The notes under the pieces are model-generated. The model was not told where the DNA came from and did not search any database. It saw only the letters and a program-made list of their open reading frames with translations. From NCBI GenBank assembly GCA_000697335.1, contig JNEM01006566.1, forward strand, positions 1 through 10,688: DNA of 10,688 nucleotides, given 5' to 3'. Of the stretch, positions 1 through 9,306 are shown one piece after another. Made by a program: the position numbers and the translations under genes. Source of the DNA: Conidiobolus incongruus B7586. Taxonomy: Eukaryota > Entomophthoromycota > Entomophthoromycetes > Entomophthorales > Conidiobolaceae. The stretch's first letter is position 1. The number at the start of each line of letters is the position of its first letter.

Positions 1-1034
1 TTAAATATTAATTTTGATAAATTATTAACTAAATTAGATTATATCATTGATATTAATCAAGAGAATTATTTTAAATTAATATATAAAAATATATTAAAAT
101 AATAAAAAATTAATTTTACATTTCAAAATATTCATATATAATAATATATTTATATATTTAAATAAATTAAACCAAAATGAAATATTAAGCAATTCTTATA
201 CAATTTAATAAATTTAAAGCTTTCAATTATTATTCAAAATATTTTTTTATTTATTAAATTAATATTAATTTTTAAATTATAATAAATCAAATTATATTAA
301 AAATTATAATATATTTTCATTGACAAGGGTTTATTTAATTATATCTTAAATAATGAAATATAATTAGATTTTGAATTCATAAAATATTTATATTATAAAT
401 TAAGTTTATAGTAAATTTTATTTGATATCATATTTATAGTATTTATTATTTACTATTTAAATATGTATTATAATAAAATTTATAAATTATAAGAAAAAAA
501 CAATATTTTAATTAAAATCTATTGATTATATTTGTAAGTCAAATCCTAGTTATAAATATATATTTCTGATTTAAAAGTTAATAAATATATTTTAAGTCTA
601 AAATAAAAACAATATACATATTAAAAGTTTTAACTTAAAAGAGTATCCAATATAGCCTAATTAGCCAAATTGGATTTATTTTTGCAAATACTCGCTTATG
701 ATTGTAAGAATAAATTAACTGGCTTTCAAATATATCAATTCATGGAGATAATCAACATTGACACAGGTAATTATCAATATGACATTATGTCATATATTTA
801 TTAATAAAAGATAATCAATGAATAATATAGTTCTTGAGTAATAAAGATGAATAAGATCTAATTGAATAAATATTTTTGGGTATTTACAGGTTTTTTTTTG
901 AAATATTCCAAAAATTAATTATGTTCAATCCATTAGTAAATAAACATATATATATATATGACTGAATATCATTTTAAAACTTAAGTGAAATATATATAAT
1001 CATTAGCAATTAATGTGTTTTATGAATTATATAA
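1..1034. other. A+T-rich intergenic DNA without a gene
   Basis: No open frame here looks like a gene. The sequence is dominated by short A/T runs. The stretch around 640-800 is somewhat richer in G+C and holds an imperfect inverted repeat, with ATCCAAT at 645-651 facing ATTGGAT at 669-675. It may be the worn 3' flank of the adjacent pseudogene, but I could not align it to the C-terminal coding part of the intact hexosaminidase gene. A short AT repeat lies at 946-959. Confidence 0.7.
946..959. repeat. (AT)7 microsatellite
   Basis: Seven uninterrupted AT units, unremarkable in DNA of this composition. It lies just beyond the eroded 3' end of the hexosaminidase pseudogene. Confidence 0.8.
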
Positions 1035-2427
1035 GTGAAATACTAATGAATACATGCTCATTAATTTACTCATTTTAGGAAACAACTTCACCTCCATTGA
1101 AATATTTGGCTTCAATGATTGTCAAGTTGTGAAGTAAACTGTACCAATAAAGTTTCTGCTAATGAGTGTATGATACACATCAGGAGTCTTTCATCGAAAT
1201 TCCAAACCATTCATCGTCACTACAGTCCAATTACTGGTGATGATTGGTAGAAGCAATCACATCATACTCATATTTGATAACTTTCCTAATGCAATTTATA
1301 TATAATCATACTTTGATAAATGTATTAAATGGAAGTGGAATAATGAGTTTTTATAAAATTTCCTCTCAGATCATAACGGATTTTTTATATTTCTTAGTTT
1401 GTTCTTACCATGATTGTAATTAGTTAAAGTTGCTCAAAGGTAACTTGGTGCTCTTTCATATAGGATAAGATTTTTTCTGAGGTATTTCATGATTGTAATA
1501 AACTTAATTTTTAATAAGATATATTTTTGAGGGGAAATATGTGAAAATTGATTGATTAAATCTGCTATAACCTTGTGAGATAACTTATTAGTTGGATTAA
1601 TTTTGTGATTTGGTGGTTCTGCAACATATTGATTATTAGAAATGGTATCTAAAGTTGTACCGATTCCTGAGAATGATACAAACACTACGCTCTAAACCAT
1701 ATTTGGCCAGCCTTTAATATATTCATGAATGTAGGGCAGATTTTCAACAACAAGAACTGAAATTCCATATCTACGGGTGTGATTTTGATTTGGAATCTTG
1801 AGCATTAATTATATGCCAATGGAAGGCATTTAGTTTACTGTATAACAGGGCATAGATAGTAAGATTTAGAGGTTTTGAAGCCATCCAATTACCATCTGTA
1901 TCAATAAAAATAACACGACGAGGATAGAGAGGTTTAACTTTGACTCAAGAGGAGTAGGAGGAATATGATTTAGACTTGTCTTTTTATCAAATTGAGAATA
2001 TCGAAAGAAAAATTCTAAACCATGCATAGCACCATAGATGGATTTAGCTTTTATCGCAGCTGATGCAATATTGGCTAGGCTATTGATGACGATAGAATAT
2101 GATTCATTAGTATTCATTGTGAATTCAACATCAGAGTTATTTTCAACCACTTGAAGAGTGTTCAGAGCGGAGAATTGTGACAAGGGAGATGCTTTAAGCA
2201 ATGAAACAATGAACTAAATACTTTCATAGCTTATTGATTTTTTGGTATTTTTTTGCTAGTGCTCTGAGTCGATTTGATTGAGCTAAAGTTCCTACTTGAA
2301 AACAATTACTTGCGATAATTATGATATTGTCAGAGCTAGCTGGTTCGATGGGTTGAGGGAATATATTATGAATTCCAACTAATTCTAATGCAAATAGAAA
2401 ATATTAAACTATAATAGTTTTAAACAT
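1035..2427 (-). pseudogene. decayed GH20 beta-N-acetylhexosaminidase, tandem copy
   Basis: This is a dead paralogue of the intact gene at 4757-6454. Read on the minus strand from the ATG at 2427, it keeps the same order of segments: HNIFP at codons 20-24, exactly as in the intact protein; a piece at about 1925-2201 matching residues 78-165 (for example SYSI, IKAKSIYGAMHGLE); YPRRVIFIDTDGNW followed by FHWHI near 1813-1821; INPTN and LSHKV near 1560-1600; and matches to the MVWEE, YLDCG and VTAWSEQ regions. Nucleotide identity looks like about 65-75% by eye. It is clearly broken. There is a stop at codon 8, another just after the KYQK match, a one-base loss near residue 165, a stop after the SKSHP match, a deletion of about 47 bp removing most of EVEAPAHSYSIGKAFPE, loss of the catalytic Gly-Asp-Glu, and a Trp codon turned to TGA near 1367. 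Similarity fades at about residue 485, so the last 80 or so residues are missing or unrecognisable. Both copies lack introns, so tandem duplication is likely but a retrocopy is not excluded by structure alone. Confidence 0.93.
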
Positions 2428-4661
2428 TATAAAATTGTTATAATGATAATAGTATTTGATATAAAAAAGTAGTAATAAAATTTATGCCAATAAGGAAATT
2501 AAAGATTGATCAGTTATAATTTCTCTGAAATCAATTTAAAGCATCCAAATTAAGATATCTTTGAATATTAAATATTTTCAATTTGATAAAATGTTTCAGA
2601 TTGAAATACCAAAATGTTCCAAATTAATTGTCATTTTTGTCTCATTTGATATGTCTCAGAATTGCAGTTTTATAAATTGTAAACTTGTGACTGAGCGTGT
2701 ATCTTCATGTTATCTATAATAAATAAAATATCTTTATTATTGATAAAATAGTATTTTCAGAATAGTTATCAAAATAGCCACATTATACATTCATTAAAAA
2801 TTACTCTATCATATATTATTGCTAGAAAGTTACCATAGTTTTATATAAAATGATATTTCAAATCCCAAATGTAATGATAATGATATCAAATAAAATAAAT
2901 ATTGGATAGTGTTATATTGCATTAAAAAAGCTTTATTAATAATATTTGACTATTGATTTGATTTATAAATAATTTGTAGTTTTGAATTCAAATTTAGTTA
3001 ATTAATTTTTAATAACATTAACAATTTTTATGATAAATTAATTTCAATTATTTTTTATAACTTGTCTATATATTTATTTTTAAATGATTTGGGCTTATAT
3101 TATCAATTGACTTATTCAAAACAAGAAATTGTTAATACTTTAATTTGATTTATTTTAGTAAATGATAAATAACTATCAGAAAATGGCCAAATAAGCAGAT
3201 ATTTTCATAATCAAGTTGGTATTATATTCAATTTAAATTTTTAGAATTCGAATTATGCATTTTAAAGGAATTCTCTATAATAATGATAATTCTCAAGGAT
3301 TAATATGAACATTACATTGTTTCATTTTATATATATACGAATTTATTTATCCACTAAAAAACAATATATTATCTTAGAAATTGAGGTGAATTCAGAGTTT
3401 TGAAATATTATTTTATTGTAATTTTATATATTACTCTATTAAAATTAGTATAGAAATTTTATTATCAAATATATTTTTTTACAATGATGTATTAGTACAT
3501 AAAGAAAGTCAAATTTTGTTAACAAAACTCTAACTATGAATACATAGTAAAATACAAAAATGTAAATATATAATTATAGTAAAAAATAACTCTCAATATA
3601 CAATACTCATGATTAATCAATATTCTATAATTAATATGTTATTTTTTATTCAATAAATTTGAAGCTTATTAGTTATTAAATAACCTAGTAAATTTTACTA
3701 TGATTTATAAATTTGTAGCTATCTTTCAAATTGAATATAAAATATTAAATTTAATTTATTATTATATCACTTAAAATTATTAATATTAATATTATTATTA
3801 TTATTCAATAAATTTTGTTTTAAATACTAATTAAAATATTATTATAATAATCAAAATATATATTAATTAAAAATTTTAAGGGAAAAAAAATTTTTTTTAT
3901 AGTGAAAATTAAAAATTTTTTTTAAATATTAATTAAAATTAATTGAGGTTTAAAAATTATAAATAATTAATAGACTTTAAATAAAATGAGGATTGGTATC
4001 CATCCATTTCTTAATTTAATAGATTAATTAATAGTAAATATATTTAATTGTACAGTATTTAATAGCTTATAACATAATAGAAATAATATAATTATATAAT
4101 CTAAGAACCAATATTAATGCATTCATTTATTATGATATTTAAACTTTGTAGATATCAACATTAACCCATTTGATTAGTATCAACTGTGAGAAACAGTTTA
4201 TAAAAATTAAAATATAAGACAATTATCCGTATTAGAAAAAATGGAAAAATTAAAACTAGTAACATGTAGCGAATTTATAATTTAACATTTTAGTATTATA
4301 ATACGAGATTTTTTGAGTATGTTAAATGTGAAATTTCCTAAAATCTAAAATATATTTATAAATATTCTGCATAATTTAAAAGTATGCTTATTATAAAAAT
4401 ATTCATAGTAAAATTGGTTTATTTTGATATCGAAATACTTGAGAAATTCTTATACATAATAAATACTATTTTTAAATTGATTAGTTTCAATTTCTTGTTT
4501 ATGTTCGCTATAATTTTGATCCTTCAAGCGGAAATTTGCACAATAAAGCTTAATAAATATCAAATATAGTAATATAATTGTTTATTGTAGAAGATGACGT
4601 TTGGAATTTTCTTTGGATTTAGAATTGTGATTCAAGAGTAATCAACACTAGAAATAAAACT
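2428..4661. other. A+T-rich spacer between pseudogene and intact gene
   Basis: No gene is supported here. The part next to 2427 should hold the old promoter of the pseudogene, but it shows no clear TATA box and no convincing match to the promoter of the intact copy. An ATT repeat lies at 3791-3805 and long A/T homopolymer runs at about 3883-3920. A 61-codon open stretch on the plus strand (4384-4569) has low-complexity Ile/Leu/Phe/Lys content and is of a length expected by chance in such DNA. Confidence 0.7.
3791..3805. repeat. (ATT)5 microsatellite
   Basis: Five ATT units inside a longer TAAT/ATT-rich stretch. It is ordinary low-complexity sequence. Confidence 0.7.
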
Positions 4662-4667
4662 TTTATT
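4662..4667 (-). terminator. poly(A) signal AATAAA of the hexosaminidase gene
   Basis: The minus strand reads AATAAA here, about 90 nt after the TAA stop codon at 4757-4759, which is a normal distance for a short 3' UTR. In A+T-rich DNA this hexamer is frequent by chance, so the assignment rests mainly on position. The sequence between stop and signal is already strongly A+T-rich, with a few G+C bases near 4680-4710. Confidence 0.5.
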
Positions 4668-4756
4668 AAAAATAAAATACCGCAATTTTGAACGCAGTCA
4701 AAAACATGTGCAAAATCAAAAGAAATAAGTTAATAATTAATTAAAAATCGTTATAA

Positions 4757-6454
4757 TTAAGCCTTGGGGACATAGGGAGCTCTGAGCTTTTCAAGGCCCT
4801 TAGTGGAGTCACAGCGGTAAGGGTTCTTGACACACCAGAGGGGTTGAAGAGGTTCGGCGGGAATACCACGGTTGACCATACGGAAACGCCAGTCATTCAA
4901 ACGAGGAAGGACGTGCTTGGTGCTGCGGATCTTGTCACCATCACGGTTACCAGTCCAGAGGACTTCAGAGGCAGCGGAAGCACGGGGCCAGAGGTACTTG
5001 TCAATGACATGTTCGTCAATTTGTTCAGACCAGGCAGTAACTTCACCACCCTTGACGCGTTGAGCTTGAGTGGAGGTCAAGTTGGCAATTAAATCGTAGG
5101 TGTAAACGATTTGCCAGTGCTTGTAGGGATCACACCAAGAGGAACCGGAAGGAGCATCACCAATCCAGGCACCGTGACCACAGTCGAGATACCAGTATTG
5201 GTAAGAGGAAGCAATAACATCGTGTCCACGTTCAATGACCTTCTTAGTGTCACCAGCACCTAACCAGACTTGGACTAAGGCATCAGAGGGAAGGGTAACA
5301 TTGTGATTCAAGAGAATTTCTTCCCAGACCATAATGGACTTCTTGTGTTTCTTGGCTTGAGCTTGCATACCAAGGTTGAAATCGCCCAAAAGCTTGTCGA
5401 AAGTAACATTGTTCTTCTTGACATATTCTCTGATGGTGGCGGAAGAGTTCCAAGACTTTTCGTTAACTTCATCACCACTTAAGTGGATGTATTGATCAGG
5501 GAAAAGTTGAGCAAATTCATCGATCAAATCGTGAACAATCTTATGAGACTTGGGGTTAGTAGGATCGATTTGACCACTGGGAGGTTGGGCAGCAGTGATA
5601 TCCCAGTCATCATCATCTAAAGAAGTACCGAGTTCGGGGAAGGCCTTACCAATGGAATAAGAGTGAGCGGGAGCTTCAACTTCAGGAATGATACGAACAG
5701 CGCGTTGGAGACCGTATTCAACCAACTCCTTAATTTGATCATAAGTATAGAGTTGATCTTCTTCAACGACACCCATGGATTTCCAGAGTTCAGGATGAGA
5801 CTTAGACTTGAAATTGAAATCTTGTGAATCAAGAATGTGCCAGTGGAAAACATTCAACTTGTTGTAGGACATAGCATCAATGGTACGCTTGAGGACATCA
5901 AGAGGCAACCAGTTACGGTTGGTATCGATCAAAATACCACGATGGGGATAGAGAGGCTTGTCATTGACTTTAACAGGGGTGGCAGGAATGTGGCTGACCT
6001 TGGACTTCTTGTCGTATTGGACGAGTTGAGAGAAAGATTCTAAACCATGGATAGCACCATAGATAGTCTTGGCCTTGATGACAGCGGAGGCACGACTGTC
6101 CTTGGGAGCGATTTCAATGGAGTAAGATTCATCAGTCTTGATGGTGAAATCGATGTCATCACCATTTTCAACTTCAACTTTAACACTCTTCAAGATAGTA
6201 GGGTAGTTAGAGGGAGTAGATTTGAAGAGAGGAACAATGGGAGAGTATTTTTCTTTGTTGATCAACTTTTGGTATCTCTTGGCAGCGTCCTTGAGTCTGG
6301 ATGATTTGCAATCAACAGAAATTTCAAAGTCATTAGATAAGACAACAGTAGTGTTACCAGAGCTGACTAATTCAGAAGGCTTGGGGAAAATGTTGTGAAC
6401 TCCAGCTAAGACACTGGCAAGCAAAGTAGTAATAATTAAGGTAGGCTTAACCAT
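4757..6454 (-). CDS. secreted beta-N-acetylhexosaminidase, glycoside hydrolase family 20
   Basis: The enzyme removes terminal beta-linked N-acetylglucosamine or N-acetylgalactosamine from chitin oligomers and N-glycans by substrate-assisted catalysis. The protein has 565 residues, usual for fungal members, and is complete in a single exon. Residues 1-18 or so form a signal peptide (MVKPTLIITTLLASVLAG). About 20-150 is the GH20b N-terminal domain. About 167-505 is the catalytic barrel: HRGILIDTNRNW (171-182) with the substrate-binding Arg172; FHWHILDSQ (203-211); HLSGDEV (324-330) with the catalytic pair Asp328-Glu329; MVWEE (375-379); VQVWLG (394-399); the GGEVTAWSEQ stretch (469-478) with Trp475 and Glu477; and WPRASAASEVLW (489-500). 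Cys425/Cys441 and Cys541/Cys548 are plausible disulfide pairs. Five N-glycosylation sequons (Asn34, 336, 349, 385, 458) and no HDEL/KDEL or membrane anchor fit a secreted or vacuolar enzyme. The start is the only ATG after the predicted transcription start, with A at -3 and G at +4. The G+C content is far above the flanks. Physiology (chitin nutrition, wall turnover or host cuticle breakdown) is inference. Confidence 0.96.
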   Translation of the reverse strand: MVKPTLIITTLLASVLAGVHNIFPKPSELVSSGNTTVVLSNDFEISVDCKSSRLKDAAKRYQKLINKEKYSPIVPLFKSTPSNYPTILKSVKVEVENGDDIDFTIKTDESYSIEIAPKDSRASAVIKAKTIYGAIHGLESFSQLVQYDKKSKVSHIPATPVKVNDKPLYPHRGILIDTNRNWLPLDVLKRTIDAMSYNKLNVFHWHILDSQDFNFKSKSHPELWKSMGVVEEDQLYTYDQIKELVEYGLQRAVRIIPEVEAPAHSYSIGKAFPELGTSLDDDDWDITAAQPPSGQIDPTNPKSHKIVHDLIDEFAQLFPDQYIHLSGDEVNEKSWNSSATIREYVKKNNVTFDKLLGDFNLGMQAQAKKHKKSIMVWEEILLNHNVTLPSDALVQVWLGAGDTKKVIERGHDVIASSYQYWYLDCGHGAWIGDAPSGSSWCDPYKHWQIVYTYDLIANLTSTQAQRVKGGEVTAWSEQIDEHVIDKYLWPRASAASEVLWTGNRDGDKIRSTKHVLPRLNDWRFRMVNRGIPAEPLQPLWCVKNPYRCDSTKGLEKLRAPYVPKA

Positions 6455-6513
6455 GATGTAATTATTTACAAGGTGAAAATGGTTGTTGATGAATTCCTGG
6501 TAAACACTCTGAG

Positions 6514-6522
6514 CTATTTATA
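6514..6522 (-). promoter_or_regulatory. TATA box of the hexosaminidase gene
   Basis: The minus strand reads TATAAATAG, a near-consensus TATA element about 60 nt upstream of the ATG. It sits in a small island (about 6455-6535) less A+T-rich than the DNA beyond it. Counting about 30 nt downstream puts the transcription start near 6485-6495, giving a 5' UTR of about 30-40 nt without an upstream ATG. This supports the start codon at 6454. Confidence 0.6.
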
Positions 6523-6589
6523 TGCCAGACACACATCATAATTCACTTTGTGCAATCTTAAATGATTCAATTGAATTTTACTATATTTA

Positions 6590-6634
6590 GGATAGCTTAT
6601 CCTCTTTTTCTAACTCCCATGCGCCATTCTGATA
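6590..6634 (-). promoter_or_regulatory. possible GATA-factor site cluster upstream of the hexosaminidase
   Basis: At 6590-6602 the sequence is GGATA-GCT-TATCC, a perfect 5-bp inverted repeat with a 3-bp spacer and two opposed GATA cores. A third core (CTGATAGG) lies at about 6629-6636. They sit about 136-180 bp upstream of the ATG. Fungal GATA factors act in nitrogen and iron control, and pairs of GATA cores are typical of their targets. GATA is also common by chance in A+T-rich DNA, so this is only a candidate. Confidence 0.25.
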
Positions 6635-9286
6635 GGTTAATTTGGTAATTGTGGAGTATTCTATATGAAATTTACTTAAGCTTAATTCTTTTGCATAATT
6701 ATTTTGAATTTATAAATTTTTTGAGATTTTAACTAAATTTCGTGGTTTGACTAATTAATCCAATCATTTTAAATTTAAATTTTTATATCCATGAAATAAT
6801 AATATGATTGGATAATTTCAGGTTATATAGTATTTTAATTTAATTAATATTATTCAATTTTTATTAATATTTTTATTGTTATAATATAATCGATAAGGGA
6901 TAACAATTAATAATATAAATTATACTTATAAACATAAAAGCATTATAATAACGTAGTTACTTTGAGCTATTAATCTAGACATTTAATTAATAGATCTAAC
7001 TATATATCATACTTGATACTATTAAAATACTTCTTAATTCCGGAAAAATAAAAACCGAATGCACCCTAAATTTTATAATCTAGTAAAAATTATCAAATGC
7101 TTAAAAAAATTAATTATTATTAATTATTTGATATTTTCTTATAATATTCACATTGAAATAATATTTAAAACATATGAAAATGTTTAATCCCTTAACAAAT
7201 GAGTAATTAACGAAAATAATCATCATATCACAATTTCCATTTTCAATGATTTACAATTTAATTGATGACTTGTGATTAATATGGATAAATTCTTGTATAG
7301 AATCTAGTTTTGAAATAAAAAATATCATTATCTTTTATTCATTTTACAAATTCTATTCAATGTCCTATTAATTAATAGAACAATCTCTTAGAATTGTATC
7401 CTTTAAAATTTTTTTGTTTATCTCATAAATTAATATTAAATGATGTTAAAAATATCTCATTTTGTCAGCAATATAATCATATTTTCCGTTATATGTGAAT
7501 TTTTTTTCAATACAAACAGATTGATAGATTACTTGGATTAAATAAAATGTGGCTATATTCAATCCACTAAACCAAAAGATAAAATCTAACAGATAAATTG
7601 TATTGATAGGAGAAACTAGCAAAAATTTGAAACTGTAATCAGTAATAATACTAAATTGACTCTAAATGTTATTATTATTAATGAGATAGAACTAATAAAA
7701 GTATTAATGAATTTGTTAATTGTAGTTTGAACGTAGTAAGGGATTCCTTTTAATCAAGTAGTTTTGCCCATTGATCAATTTTGTATTTCATTATCTTATA
7801 TTTCTAGTATGATATAACTCAGCTCAATAAAAATTGATAGGGAGTATTAGTCCTGAATGCTATACTTGATATAATTCATTTAGATCTATCAAAGATATAT
7901 TAAGTATAAATTTAAACTGTTTTTGATTATTTTCATTCTCAAACTTAGTTAATACTATAATTTTCAAAGGTACTTTATTTTTGTTGTTATCATCAAATGA
8001 TAAAAATATAGAAATTATATTAAAGTAATGGCATCTTTAATTTATCTATTTCAAAGTCATAATCTTGTTAAATTCCATTAAAAATTAATTAATTTCGAAT
8101 GTTCGAATGTAATATTTTTTTTATTTTGATATTGACTTATTATTAAATTAGATAATTTTTAAATATTTATATCAGATCAATACTGATAAAAAATGATAAA
8201 AATATTAATATATTAGAATTAATAATTGAAGGTTATAGCTATTTTCAAATTATAAAACCAAGTATAATTCAGTATATAGTACCATATAAACTATAAATAT
8301 ATATTATTTCAAAGAGTTGAATATTATTTTGAATAATTTTTTGAAATATAAAAATGTCTCATTATACTAAATATAGAAACCATCTAGCTTTCACATTGCA
8401 CCTCATAGCTACTAGAATTAAAAAAAATCCACATATTTCATGATTATATAGAATTCAACCAAAGTCCCTTTACGTATCAAATTTGGTATCATTCATTCAG
8501 CACACCTCAAATTTTAAAATGACGCAAAAATTAAAGATTTCAAAATTGATAGAAGTTACTATAGAATTTTAGTTTATTTTTCATAAATATCTTAACACTT
8601 TAAGTTTTACAAATATTGAAATATTATTTTCATATTTTATTTTTAATATTAAATTTTTATTGTTTTTTCCCTTTTTTTAATATAATTTAAATTATATTAT
8701 TTTTAATTATTTTAAACTTTTTTTAAATTCTTAATAAATATTATTCATATATATAGATATTATATAATATTATTAAGTATTATTTATTAATATTTTTTAT
8801 AATTATCTTTTAAAGATGAATATAAGATAAAATAACCCAAAGTCATCAAAATTAAATAATATTAAAAAATAATAAAACCATTTAGGACTTATATTAATAA
8901 ATTAATGATAACTTTTTAAGTTATCCAATCATATTATCTTATATTACTATCTTGTAATCAATTTATTAATAGACTTGAGAGTTTTTTCAACCATGTGGAT
9001 TTAGTGCATATCATAAACCTAATTCTAGTAATTGTTAGAATTTATAAGATTTTATTTTTATTAAATTATTATTCAATTTATGCTCTTTTTTATCTTTTAG
9101 ATCGATATTACTGTTGAAAATAAAGAATTCTTTACAATAAAATCATTCAATATATTTTACGTTAAATTAATTTATATAATGAATATTTTAGTTATTATTC
9201 TTGTCTTAATATTTTATTTCGTGTACATTAAAGAATTTTCTATTATTATATTCGATTAAATTATTAGAAATGCAAATTAATATGTA

Positions 9287-9306
9287 TATTGATAACGTTA
9301 TCAATA
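9287..9306. repeat. 20-bp perfect palindrome
   Basis: TATTGATAACGTTATCAATA is identical to its own reverse complement, with an AACGTT core flanked by opposed GATA cores. A palindrome of this length is not rare in a 10-kb stretch of this composition. It may be a protein-binding site or chance. Confidence 0.75.

Noticed and set aside
655-760. tRNA-like look (TAGCC-AAATTGG resembling a D arm)
   Set aside because: No matching acceptor stem, anticodon arm or standard T arm could be found at proper spacing.
1434-1685. 83-residue minus-strand open frame as an independent gene
   Set aside because: Its sequence aligns with residues of about 270-355 of the intact hexosaminidase, so it is a fragment of the pseudogene.
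1866-2201. 111-residue minus-strand open frame as an independent gene
   Set aside because: Its first 90 or so residues align with residues 78-165 of the intact enzyme and the rest is out of frame; its ATG is internal to the relic. It is part of the pseudogene.
4384-4569. 61-codon open frame on the plus strand, Ile/Leu/Phe-rich
   Set aside because: Several open runs of this length are expected by chance in about 10 kb of such A+T-rich DNA. It has no recognisable domain and its composition is that of the background.
4844-5092. Plus-strand open frames antisense to the hexosaminidase (also at 4872-5063, 5837-6043 and 6047-6304)
   Set aside because: They lie wholly within the strongly supported coding sequence and arise from its codon bias; none resembles a known protein.
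5617-5853. 78-codon minus-strand open frame in another phase inside the hexosaminidase
   Set aside because: Overprinted by the catalytic-domain frame, with no independent support.
8094-8109. Tandem 8-bp repeat TTCGAATG x2
   Set aside because: Only two copies with no further structure; likely slippage or chance.
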